A DNA stretch of 64,000 nucleotides from Kocuria rosea. GTDB taxonomy: Bacteria > Actinomycetota > Actinomycetes > Actinomycetales > Micrococcaceae. The stretch covers positions 1-64,000 of the forward strand of contig NZ_JAMBOG010000018.1 in NCBI RefSeq assembly GCF_023715525.1. Reading direction: 5' to 3'. The notes under the pieces are model-generated. The model did no database searches. It was not told where the DNA came from and was given only the letters and a program-made list of their open reading frames with translations. This document shows, piece by piece, positions 55,999 to 64,000 of this stretch (its first letter is position 1; the number at the start of each line of letters is the position of its first letter). The translations under genes and the position numbers were made by a program.

Positions 55999-58995
55999 TC
56001 AGCGGCCGGTGAGCTGCCAGGCGTCCTCGGTGCCCTCGGCGTCGGCGCCGTCGTGGTAGTCCACGGCGGTGTCGGCCAGCGAGGCCTCGACGGGGTCGTC
56101 CCCGTAGTCCACGGACCCGCCGCGCGGTGCCGGCGGCTCCTCGCCGCGGATGACCGCGAGGGTGGCGGCGAGGTCGTCGGGCTTGACCAGGACGTCGCGG
56201 GCCTTGGAGCCCTCGGAGGGCCCGACGACGCCGCGCGACTCCAGCAGGTCCATCAGCCGGCCGGCCTTGGCGAAGCCCACGCGCAGCTTGCGCTGGAGCA
56301 TTGAGGTGGACCCAAACTGGGTGGTCACGACGAGCTCGGTCGCCTGGAGCAGGACGTCGAGGTCGTCCCCGATGTCCTCGTCGATCGCCTTCTTCGGCGC
56401 CTCCTGGACCACGTCCTCGCGGTAGTGCGCCGTCATCTGGCCCTTGACGTGGTCGACGACCGCGTGGATCTCCGACTCGGAGACCCACGCGCCCTGCACG
56501 CGCATGGGCTTGGAGGCGCCCATGGGCAGGAACAGGGCGTCGCCCTGGCCGATGAGCTTCTCGGCCCCGGGCTGGTCGAGGACGACGCGGGAGTCCGTGA
56601 CCGACGACGTCGCGAAGGCCATGCGCGAGGGGACGTTGGCCTTGATCAGGCCGGTGACCACGTCCACGGAGGGCCGCTGGGTCGCGAGGACCAGGTGGAT
56701 CCCGGCGGCGCGGGCGAGCTGGGTGATGCGCACGATCGCGTCCTCGACGTCGCGCGGGGCGACCATCATCAGGTCCGCGAGCTCGTCCACGATCACGAGC
56801 AGGTACGGGTACGGGCGGATGACGCGCTTGGAGCCGGGCTCGGGCTGGACCTTGCCGTTGCGCACGGCCTTGTTGAAGTCGTCGACGTGCTTGTAGCCGT
56901 AGTGGGAGAGGTCGTCGTAGCGTGCGTCCATCTCCCGCACGACCCACTGCAACGCCTCGGCGGCCTTCTTCGGGTTCGTGATGATCGGGGTGATCAGGTG
57001 CGGGACCCCCTCGTAGGCGGTCAGCTCGACGCGCTTGGGGTCGACCATGACCATCCGCACCTCGTCCGGGGTGGCGCGCATCAGCAGCGAGACGATCATC
57101 GAGTTCACGAAGCTCGACTTGCCGGCGCCGGTGGCGCCGGCCACGAGCAGGTGCGGCATCTTCGCGAGGTTCGCCACGACGTAGCCGCCCTCGACGTCCT
57201 TGCCGACGCCCATGACCATCGGGTGCTCGGTCCGGCGCGCGTTCTGGGAGCGCAGGACGTCGCCCAGGGAGACGGTCTCCCGGTCGGTGTTGGGGATCTC
57301 GATGCCGATCGCGGACTTGCCGGGGATCGGCGAGAGGATGCGCACGTCGGCGGAGGCCACGGCGTAGGCGATGTTCTTGGACAGCGCCGTCACCCGCTCG
57401 ACCTTGGTGCCGGAGCCCAGCTCGATCTCGTAGCGGGTGACGGTGGGCCCGCGGGAGAAGCCGGTCACGACGGCGTCCACGTTGAACTGCTCCAGCACGC
57501 TCGTGAGGGAGGCGACCACGGCGTCGTTGGCCTCGGAGCGCTCCTTGGGCGGCGGCCCCTGCACGAGCGAGGAGGCCGTGGGCAGGGAGTAGGCGATGTC
57601 GCCGTCGAGCCTGAGCTGCTCCGCGCGCACCGGGATGGGCGCCTCCGGGGTGTGGGTGGGCGCGACCAGGGGCGCGGCCAGGGCCGTGGCGCCCGTGGCG
57701 GGCTCCGCCACGTCCTCGAGGGCCGGGGAGGCCGAGCCCGCGGCGGTGTCCGCGGCCGGCTCCAGGCCCTGGTCGCGGCGCACCTGCCGGGCCGCGAGCT
57801 CGTCGCGGGTGGGCCGCCTCTGCCCCGGCCGGGCGCCGGTGTCCTCCGCGGCCGGCGCGGCGCCCGCCGCCCCCGCTGTCCCGGCGGTCCGGCGCGCGGG
57901 GCCCGCACCGGCGGCGCGCTGGCGCGCCGCGCGCGCGGAGTCGACGTCGAAGACCCGGGCGGGGGCCTGGGCGTCGGCGGCCTCCTCCTCGGCGACGACG
58001 GCGCGCTCGAAGGCCTCGTCCCCGCGGTAGGCGTCCAGGGACCGGCGGCGCTCGGCCTCGGCCTCCTTGCGCTCGCGGCGCTTCTGCCGGCGGGTGCGGC
58101 CCGCCTCGGGGTCGCGGTGGTGCTCGTCGAGGTAGGAGCGGTCGTGCCGGTCCGCGGCCAGGTCGGTCGCGGAGACGGGCCCGTCCTGGCCCATCAGCCG
58201 CCAGTAGCCCTGCGCGAGCCGGGGCCCGATGAGGTTGACCGGCGTGGCGGTGATGACGAGCACCGACAGGAACAGGACGACGGCGAAGACGGCGCCCGCG
58301 CCGACCGGGGTGACCAGGGCGCTCAGCGGGTCCGCGGCGAGGAAGCCCACGGTCCCGCCGGCGGAGCGGATCGCCTCGGGGCCCTGGCTCATGGAGGGGC
58401 GCCCGCCCACCAGGTGGGCGAGTCCCGAGCCGGCGACCACGGCGGCGCCCAGGCCGATCGCGATGCGGTTGTTCCCGGAGGTCTCCGCCGGGTGGCGGAA
58501 CCGGCGGACGGCGAAGCCCGCGAGCGGCAGCGGCAGCACGAGCGCCATCCAGCCGAAGGTGCCGGCCAGGACGCTGTGCACCACGGCGGCGGGCTGGGCG
58601 ATCCACCCGGCCGCCGCCCCGGGGAGGTTCCACCACTCCACGGCGGCCGAGAGCAGCCCCAGGCTCAGCAGGAACAGGGCTCCCCCGTCGCGCAGCGCCT
58701 CGGCGGGCACGTCCGTGCGCAGCGTGCCCATCCGGCGCACGGCGCCGCCGACGACGTGGGCGACGGCCAGCCAGGCGCCCCCGAGGACGCGGGCGCACCA
58801 CAGCAGGGCGGCGCCGAGCGCGTGCAGCACCGAGGGCGCGGGCTGAGGGGCCTTGCGCGCGGAGGAGCCGCGCGCGGCCGCCGGCGTGCCGCGGGAGGAG
58901 TTCCGGGGGGATCCCGACGACCGCGCAGAAGACGAGCTGTTCTTGCCACGCGACGTCGAGGCGCCCTTGCGGGCAGGGGAAGTGCGAGTCGCCAT
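55999..58995 (-). CDS. ftsK: DNA translocase FtsK
   Basis: Moves chromosome ends apart at the septum. It is 998 residues. A basic serine-rich N-tail (1-50) precedes four or so membrane helices (about 55-260), then a long disordered arginine- and alanine-rich linker (about 290-490), then the motor. Walker [12 protein letters not shown] is near 620 and [11 protein letters not shown] near 730. The C-terminal gamma domain, with [24 protein letters not shown], reads DNA polarity. The ATG lies seven bases after TACCCT (59003-59008, minus strand), so the mRNA is probably leaderless. Confidence 0.96.
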   Translation of the reverse strand: MATRTSPARKGASTSRGKNSSSSARSSGSPRNSSRGTPAAARGSSARKAPQPAPSVLHALGAALLWCARVLGGAWLAVAHVVGGAVRRMGTLRTDVPAEALRDGGALFLLSLGLLSAAVEWWNLPGAAAGWIAQPAAVVHSVLAGTFGWMALVLPLPLAGFAVRRFRHPAETSGNNRIAIGLGAAVVAGSGLAHLVGGRPSMSQGPEAIRSAGGTVGFLAADPLSALVTPVGAGAVFAVVLFLSVLVITATPVNLIGPRLAQGYWRLMGQDGPVSATDLAADRHDRSYLDEHHRDPEAGRTRRQKRRERKEAEAERRRSLDAYRGDEAFERAVVAEEEAADAQAPARVFDVDSARAARQRAAGAGPARRTAGTAGAAGAAPAAEDTGARPGQRRPTRDELAARQVRRDQGLEPAADTAAGSASPALEDVAEPATGATALAAPLVAPTHTPEAPIPVRAEQLRLDGDIAYSLPTASSLVQGPPPKERSEANDAVVASLTSVLEQFNVDAVVTGFSRGPTVTRYEIELGSGTKVERVTALSKNIAYAVASADVRILSPIPGKSAIGIEIPNTDRETVSLGDVLRSQNARRTEHPMVMGVGKDVEGGYVVANLAKMPHLLVAGATGAGKSSFVNSMIVSLLMRATPDEVRMVMVDPKRVELTAYEGVPHLITPIITNPKKAAEALQWVVREMDARYDDLSHYGYKHVDDFNKAVRNGKVQPEPGSKRVIRPYPYLLVIVDELADLMMVAPRDVEDAIVRITQLARAAGIHLVLATQRPSVDVVTGLIKANVPSRMAFATSSVTDSRVVLDQPGAEKLIGQGDALFLPMGASKPMRVQGAWVSESEIHAVVDHVKGQMTAHYREDVVQEAPKKAIDEDIGDDLDVLLQATELVVTTQFGSTSMLQRKLRVGFAKAGRLMDLLESRGVVGPSEGSKARDVLVKPDDLAATLAVIRGEEPPAPRGGSVDYGDDPVEASLADTAVDYHDGADAEGTEDAWQLTGR

Positions 58996-59072
58996 ACCGT
59001 CCAGGGTAGACCACCGCCTCCCCGCGTCCGCGGCACGACGGACGGGAGGAGGCGGCGGGACGGGGGCGGCGC

Positions 59073-60764
59073 TCAGGCCTCGATGACCACCGGCACGATC
59101 ATGGGCTTGCGGCGCAGCTTGCGGCTGACCCACGAGCCGATGGTGCGGCGCACCACCTGCTGGAGCTGCTGCGTCGTGTGGTTCTTGCCGGAGTGGTTGA
59201 TCGCCTCCTCGAGGGCGGCGGCGATCTTCGGCGTGATGTCGTCGAAGACGCTGTCGTCCTCGGCGACGCCGCGGGCGTGGATGTCGGGGCCGCTGACGAC
59301 CTTGCCGGTGTCCCGGTTGACCACGGTGATCACGGAGATGAAGCCCTCCTCGGCGAGCACCAGCCGGTCCTTGAGGTCGGCTTCGGTGATTGTGCCCACG
59401 GAGGAGCCGTCCACGTAGACGTCGCCGCACTCCACCTGGCCGGTGATCCGCACCTTGCCCCCGGCCATGTCCACCACGGTGCCGTTCTCCGCGAGCAGCA
59501 CGTGGTCGGTGGGCACGCCCGTCTCCTCGGCGAGCCGGCCGTTGGCGATGAGGTGGCGGACCTCGCCGTGGACGGGCATGACGTACTCGGGCTCGACGAT
59601 GTTGTAGCAGTACAGGAGCTCGCCCGCCGAGGCGTGCCCGGAGACGTGCACCTTCGCGTTGCCCTTGTGCACGACGTCGGCGCCGAGGCGCATGAGCCCG
59701 TTGATGATCCGGAACACCGAGTTCTCGTTGCCCGGGATCAGCGACGACGCGAGGATCACGGTGTCGCCCTGGTCCAGCTGGACCCGGTGGTCCCCGTTGG
59801 CCATGCGGGACAGCGCGGCCATCGGCTCGCCCTGCGACCCGGTGCACATGATGACGACCCGGGAGTCGGGGTGGTCGTCGAGCTTCTTCTGGTCGATCAG
59901 CGTGTTCGGCGGGACCTCGAGGTAGCCCAGCTTCTCGGCGATAGTCATGTTGCGCACCATCGACCGGCCCATGAAGACGACCTTGCGGCCGTGCTCGTGC
60001 GCCGCGTCGAGCACCTGCTGCACGCGGTGGACGTGGGATGAGAAGGACGCGACGACGACCCGCTTGGGCGCCTTGCCGATCACGTCGGCGAGCACGGGCC
60101 CGATGTTCTTCTCGGTGGCGGTGAAGCCGGGCACCTCGGCGTTGGTGGAGTCGGTGAGGAACAGGTCCACCCCCTCCTCCCCGAGCCGGGCGAAGTGGCG
60201 CAGGTCGGTGATCCGCCCGTCGAGCGGCAGCTGGTCCATCTTGAAGTCGCCGGTGTGCAGCGCGGTGCCGGCCTTGGTGCGCAGGAACACGGCGAGCGCG
60301 TCCGGGATGGAGTGGTTGACGGCGACGAACTCGCACTCGAACTCGCCGAGGTGCTCGACCTGCCCCTCGCGCACCGCCATGGTGTAGGGCTTGATGCGGT
60401 GCTCCTGGAGCTTCGCCTCGATCAGCGCGAGCGTGAGCTGCGAGCCGATGATGGGGATGTCCGGGCGGCGCTTGAGCAGGTAGGGCACGGCGCCGATGTG
60501 GTCCTCGTGCCCGTGGGTGAGGACCACGGCCACGATGTCGTCGAGCCGGTCGATGATGTAGTTGATGTCGGGCAGGATCAGGTCCACGCCCGGCTGGGTC
60601 TCCTCGGGGAAGAGCACGCCGCAGTCGACCACGAGCAGCTGCCCGTTGATCTCGAACACGGTCATGTTCCTCCCCACCTCCCCCAGTCCGCCGAGCGGGA
60701 CGATGCGCAGGACGTCCTTGGCGAGGGCGGGGGGAGCGGACAGGTCAGTGTGCCATTGGGTCAT
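59073..60764 (-). CDS. rnj: Ribonuclease J
   Basis: Metallo-beta-lactamase nuclease with 5' exonuclease and endonuclease activity, 563 residues. The zinc motif HGHEDH is at 84-89 (H84, H86, D88, H89), and the beta-CASP domain follows, with GSQGEP and the C-terminal HVSGHAS block. GAAAGG precedes the ATG, 13 bases after dapA. dapA and rnj are neighbours in most actinobacteria. Confidence 0.96.
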   Translation of the reverse strand: MTQWHTDLSAPPALAKDVLRIVPLGGLGEVGRNMTVFEINGQLLVVDCGVLFPEETQPGVDLILPDINYIIDRLDDIVAVVLTHGHEDHIGAVPYLLKRRPDIPIIGSQLTLALIEAKLQEHRIKPYTMAVREGQVEHLGEFECEFVAVNHSIPDALAVFLRTKAGTALHTGDFKMDQLPLDGRITDLRHFARLGEEGVDLFLTDSTNAEVPGFTATEKNIGPVLADVIGKAPKRVVVASFSSHVHRVQQVLDAAHEHGRKVVFMGRSMVRNMTIAEKLGYLEVPPNTLIDQKKLDDHPDSRVVIMCTGSQGEPMAALSRMANGDHRVQLDQGDTVILASSLIPGNENSVFRIINGLMRLGADVVHKGNAKVHVSGHASAGELLYCYNIVEPEYVMPVHGEVRHLIANGRLAEETGVPTDHVLLAENGTVVDMAGGKVRITGQVECGDVYVDGSSVGTITEADLKDRLVLAEEGFISVITVVNRDTGKVVSGPDIHARGVAEDDSVFDDITPKIAAALEEAINHSGKNHTTQQLQQVVRRTIGSWVSRKLRRKPMIVPVVIEA

Positions 60765-60777
60765 GAGACCCCTTTCG

Positions 60778-61734
60778 TCAGTCGATCTTCTCGAGCAGGG
60801 TGTCGGAGATGATCGAGCCCGCCAGATCCGCGCGGATCTGGGCGGCCTCGGCCTCCGTGGGACGGACGTGCGGGAGCCGCACGGTGTTGTGCGGCAGCTT
60901 GCCCTGCCACATGAGAATCGTCTTGGCGGCCACGGCGCCGGGGGCGCGCGTCATGGTCGCGCGGACCACAGGCTCCAGGGCGAAGTTGATCCGCCGGGCC
61001 GTGTCCAGGTCCCCGGCGCGGATCGCGTCGATGAGCTGGCGGTACTGCCGGGTCGCCACGTGGGTGGTCACGCCCACCAGGCCGACCGCGCCCAGCGCCA
61101 TCCAGGGCAGGGTCAGGCCGTCGTCGCCGGAGTAGTAGAGCAGGTCCGTCTCGGCCAGCACGCGGGTCGCGGCGAGCAGGTCCGCCTTGGCGTCCTTGAC
61201 GGCCACGATGTTGGGGTGCGCGGCCAGCGAGATGAGGGTCTCCGGGGCGATGGGGATGCCCGCACGGCCCGGGATGTCGTAGAGCATGATGGGCACGTCG
61301 ACGGAGTCCGCGAGGCTGCGGAAGTGCGCCTCGACGCCCGCCTGCGTGGGCTTGTTGTAGTACGGCGTGACGATGAGCAGCCCGTCCATGCCGATCCTCG
61401 CGGCCTCGCGGGAGAGGTAGCGGGAGTGCTCGGTGTCGTTGGAGCCGGTGCCGGCCAGCAGCGGCACGCGGCCTCCCACGGCGTCCTTCACCGCGCGGAA
61501 GACCGAGAGGTTCTCGTCGTCGGTCATGGTCGAGTACTCGCCCGTGGTGCCGCAGACCACCAGCCCGTCGCATCCGCCGTCGACGAGCCGCTGCGCCTCG
61601 GCGGCCGTGCCGTCCAGGTCCACGGAGCCGTCCTGGCGGAAGACGGTGATCATGGCGGTGAGCAGCGTCCCGAACAGGGGGCTGCCCTCGGCCGCGGGGC
61701 GGTCGGGCTGCGATGCGTGGGGAATGGCAGTCAT
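60778..61734 (-). CDS. dapA: 4-hydroxy-tetrahydrodipicolinate synthase
   Basis: Class I aldolase that joins pyruvate and aspartate semialdehyde, the first committed step of lysine/DAP synthesis. It is 318 residues. The Schiff-base lysine is in IVAVKDAKAD, and the tyrosine partners are in YYNKP and YDIPGR. The GTTGEY block is intact. It lies 5 bases after the hydrolase gene, so it is in one unit with dapB-hydrolase-dapA-rnj. Confidence 0.96.
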   Translation of the reverse strand: MTAIPHASQPDRPAAEGSPLFGTLLTAMITVFRQDGSVDLDGTAAEAQRLVDGGCDGLVVCGTTGEYSTMTDDENLSVFRAVKDAVGGRVPLLAGTGSNDTEHSRYLSREAARIGMDGLLIVTPYYNKPTQAGVEAHFRSLADSVDVPIMLYDIPGRAGIPIAPETLISLAAHPNIVAVKDAKADLLAATRVLAETDLLYYSGDDGLTLPWMALGAVGLVGVTTHVATRQYRQLIDAIRAGDLDTARRINFALEPVVRATMTRAPGAVAAKTILMWQGKLPHNTVRLPHVRPTEAEAAQIRADLAGSIISDTLLEKID

Positions 61735-61739
61735 GGTTG

Positions 61740-62603
61740 TCAGCGTACCGTCTCGGTCCCCGCGGCACCGGCCGGGCCCCCGTGGAAGCGCGCCACGCTG
61801 TCGAGGATGCGCTCGCGGGCGCCCAGGACGTCGCCGTGCCCGCGGCCGGGGACGACGTCGAGGCGGGTGCGCGTGCCGTGCTCCCGGAGGATGCGCACCG
61901 CGGCCGCGGAGTCCTCGAGCTGGGGGGCGTCCCGCTCCCCCACCACGAACAGGGTGGGGACCGTGATGGCCGCAACCTCGTGCGGGCCGAGGCCGGGCTG
62001 CTCCTCGGTGCGGGTCATGTAGGCGAGCATGGCGCGGGCGTCGTTGGCGAGCATCGCCGCCCGGGTGGCCGGGTCCACGCGGTGGCCCAACGAGCGCTCC
62101 CACTCGGTGACGAACGCCTCCATCCCCCGCCCGTCGGCGATCCCGGCGCGCAGGGCGTCGAGGAAGCCGGGGAAGAACAGCTCGCCGATCCGCCCGCGGG
62201 TGCCGCGCCACGTCCCGGCGATCGCGGTCAGCGCGCCCAGCAGCCCGGGGCGGGTGGCCGCCAGGTGCAGCCCGATCCGGGCCCCGTAGCTGTAGCCCAC
62301 GACGTGGACCAGGCCGGTGCGCTCGGCGGCCAGGACGGCGGCGACGTCGCCGGCCACGAGGTCCATGGCGTAGTCCTCGGGGCGCCCGGGCTTGCCGCTG
62401 CGGCCGTGGCCGCGCAGGTCCACGGCGAGCACGCGGTGGCCGGTGCGCAGGGCCGGGACGAAGCCGTAGCCCTGCCACACCGCCTTGGACAGCGCGGTGC
62501 CGTGCAGCAGCACCACCGTCGCGGCCGCGGCCGCGCCGTCGTCGGGCCCGGCCGTGCGGTAGGAGATCTCGGTGCCGTCGTCGGGGTTGACGGTCGTGGC
62601 CAC
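61740..62603 (-). CDS. Alpha/beta-hydrolase
   Basis: 287 residues. The nucleophile elbow GYSYG (near 103-107), the oxyanion block LLHGTALSK and a C-terminal histidine in RGHGD form a likely triad. No substrate can be named. It lies inside the dap cluster between dapB and dapA, with only a membrane-protein gene between it and dapB. The start is GTG at 62603. Confidence 0.82.
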   Translation of the reverse strand: MATTVNPDDGTEISYRTAGPDDGAAAAATVVLLHGTALSKAVWQGYGFVPALRTGHRVLAVDLRGHGRSGKPGRPEDYAMDLVAGDVAAVLAAERTGLVHVVGYSYGARIGLHLAATRPGLLGALTAIAGTWRGTRGRIGELFFPGFLDALRAGIADGRGMEAFVTEWERSLGHRVDPATRAAMLANDARAMLAYMTRTEEQPGLGPHEVAAITVPTLFVVGERDAPQLEDSAAAVRILREHGTRTRLDVVPGRGHGDVLGARERILDSVARFHGGPAGAAGTETVR

Positions 62604-62607
62604 CGCC

Positions 62608-63240
62608 TCAGCCCCGGTCCTCGCCGGCGGGGCCGGCGGGGTCGACGTGGCGGGCGGGCCGGCCCCGGGACAGGGCCACGGCGTCGCGCATGGCCGCGCG
62701 GGCGCGGGCCCGGTCCCCGGACGCGGCGTACGCGAGGGACAGCCGGTACCAGTTGCGCCAGTCGCCGGGGTCGGCCTCGGTCTCGGCCCGGTGGGTCTCG
62801 AACCGGGCGTCGGCGGCCTCGCGGACGATCCGCCCGCCGGGGGTGCGCGGCAGGTCGTCGGGTGGCAGCCCGCCCTCCGCCGCGAGGGCCCGGCCGAGCT
62901 GCTCGGTGCGGACCCCGAAGAGCACCTCGCGCACGAGCGCCCAGACGCCCACGGCCGGCAGCACCAGCATGGCCAGCCCGAAGCCCTTGGCGATCCACCC
63001 GTCGGTGCCCAGCAGCAGCACGGCGCGGTGCAGGCTCGCGCCGAGGTAGACGGCGAGCAGGGTCACCATGGCCGCGGCGAGCAGCTTGCCCCGGCTCGTG
63101 GACTCCAGCAGCGTGAACACGCCCGCGAAGACGAGCACGGCCAGCACCCACAGCTTCGCGCCGCCGGTGATGGGCAGCAGCCACAGCGTGAGCAGCCCGG
63201 CGGCGAGCAGGCCCCAGCCCCAGGCCCGGATCGACGTCAT
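62608..63240 (-). CDS. Membrane protein with a C-terminal helical repeat
   Basis: 210 residues. Three or four hydrophobic helices (about 5-115) precede a soluble tail whose segment WRNWYRLSLAYAASGDRARARAAMRDAVAL resembles one TPR unit. The function is unknown. It is 4 bases after dapB and upstream of the hydrolase in the same unit. Confidence 0.72.
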   Translation of the reverse strand: MTSIRAWGWGLLAAGLLTLWLLPITGGAKLWVLAVLVFAGVFTLLESTSRGKLLAAAMVTLLAVYLGASLHRAVLLLGTDGWIAKGFGLAMLVLPAVGVWALVREVLFGVRTEQLGRALAAEGGLPPDDLPRTPGGRIVREAADARFETHRAETEADPGDWRNWYRLSLAYAASGDRARARAAMRDAVALSRGRPARHVDPAGPAGEDRG

Positions 63241-63244
63241 CGGC

Positions 63245-64000
63245 TCAGAGGCCCAGGTCGAGGTAGCCCTCGAGGCCGTGCGTGAGCCCCGGGTGGGAGG
63301 CGACCTCGCGCACGCCGAGGACCACCCCGGTCATGAAGGAGATCCGGTCGAAGGAGTCGTGGCGGATGGTCAGCTGCTCGCCGAGGTTGCCGAGCAGGGT
63401 CTCCTGGTGGGCGACCAGCCCGCGCAGCCGCACGGAGTGCACCCGCACGTCCTCGACGAGCGCGCCGCGGGCCCCGCCCGGGTCCTGCTTCGTGCTGTCC
63501 GGCGAGGGCGCCACCCCGGCCTCCCGGCGGGCCCGCCCGACCAGGGCGGCCGTGCGGGCGGCCGTGCCGGAGGGCGCGTCGACCTTGTCCGGGTGGTGGA
63601 GCTCGACGATCTCGACCGACTCGAAGAACCGCGCCGCCTGCGCGGAGAAGCGCATGGCGAGGACCGCGCCGATCGAGAAGTTGGGCGCGACGAGCACACC
63701 GACGCCGGGGTGCCGCGCCAGCAGCGCGGCGGTCCGCGCGAGGCCCTCGTCGTCCCACCCGGTGGTGCCCACGACGCAGTGGATGCCGTGCTCGACCGCG
63801 AAGCGCACGTTGCCCTCGGTCACGGACGGGACGGTGAGGTCGACGACCACCTGGGCACCGGCCGCGACCAGGGCCTCGAGGGAGTCCTCGCGGCCCAGCT
63901 CGGCGACGAGCTGCAGCCCCGGGGCCCGGCGGACGGCCTGCACGGCCTCGCTGCCCATCCGGCCGCGCGCCCCGAGCACGGCGACCCGCAGGTCCTCGGG
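63245..64000 (-). CDS. dapB: 4-hydroxy-tetrahydrodipicolinate reductase (5' end cut by the window)
   Basis: Reduces the DapA product with NAD(P)H. The visible protein begins PEDLRVAVLGARGRMG, which is the dinucleotide-binding GxxGxxG region, so only a few N-terminal residues lie past the right edge. The catalytic block LHHPDKVDAPSGTA is intact. A GTG at 63979 falls inside the nucleotide-binding motif and is not the start. Confidence 0.95.
   Translation of the reverse strand, partial: PEDLRVAVLGARGRMGSEAVQAVRRAPGLQLVAELGREDSLEALVAAGAQVVVDLTVPSVTEGNVRFAVEHGIHCVVGTTGWDDEGLARTAALLARHPGVGVLVAPNFSIGAVLAMRFSAQAARFFESVEIVELHHPDKVDAPSGTAARTAALVGRARREAGVAPSPDSTKQDPGGARGALVEDVRVHSVRLRGLVAHQETLLGNLGEQLTIRHDSFDRISFMTGVVLGVREVASHPGLTHGLEGYLDLGL

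Noticed and set aside
56425-59418. 997-codon plus-strand open frame over ftsK
   Set aside because: Mirror of ftsK; low-complexity, no family motif, no ribosome site.

Overview
The window is very GC-rich, gene-dense bacterial chromosome. Gene order and protein sequences point to Actinomycetota, family Micrococcaceae, most likely Kocuria or a close relative. The family follows from the tyrS-rrn junction, the argCJBDFR cluster, the recA-recX-miaB-miaA-dapF-hflX-lexA block, ClgR, LysM-lexA divergence and DUF3046. The genus is an inference. I see no prophage, insertion sequence, CRISPR array or tRNA gene.

Layout. 1-390: on the minus strand, the promoter and leader of a ribosomal RNA operon whose 16S gene lies beyond the left edge. 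391-4706: tyrS, a HelR-type RNA polymerase-recycling ATPase, apt. 4703-8181: mpg, argH and argG, with paired ARG boxes before argG. 8573-12335: a catalase, a broken acyl-CoA ligase and an ankyrin protein. 12358-18390: the operon argC-J-B-D-F-R, with a second pair of ARG boxes before argC. 18569-25668: an accessory-looking stretch with a quinone oxidoreductase, a 1331-residue poly(amino acid) synthetase of the Pls/PosA type, an M1 metallopeptidase and a membrane protein. 25867-29493: pheS-pheT. 29854-32963: a small HEARH protein, a Nudix hydrolase, a DUF808 membrane protein and an rRNA methyltransferase. 32978-34723: infC-rpmI-rplT behind a leader that holds a terminator. 35076-36765: DUF503, DUF1844 and SseB genes. 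36762-40409: hisC and hisB-hisH-small ORF-hisA. 40489-44192: a LysM protein and lexA back to back with SOS boxes, then a DinG-type helicase. 44197-53653: hflX, an rsmC-like gene, dapF, an LssY_C/TMEM175 pair, miaA, miaB, recX, recA. 53883-64000: DUF3046, clgR, cinA, pgsA, ftsK, rnj, dapA, a hydrolase, a membrane protein and the 3' part of dapB.

How the parts work together. Arginine synthesis is nearly complete and carries its own repressor, with matching operators at both transcription units. The SOS system is readable from its boxes: lexA, the LysM protein (probable division or cell-wall checkpoint) and recA. The translation genes show unusual control: infC lacks any AUG, GUG or UUG start and must begin at AUC. 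Many genes start 6-7 bases after a TANNNT box, so leaderless mRNA is common here. Many neighbours overlap as ATGA or GTGA.

The most interesting system is the Pls-like synthetase with its overlapping M1 peptidase. The enzyme has the full domain order of epsilon-poly-L-lysine synthetase (A, T, three C-like domains separated by paired membrane helices) and a lysine-like specificity code, so a secreted or wall-associated cationic homopolymer is a testable prediction.
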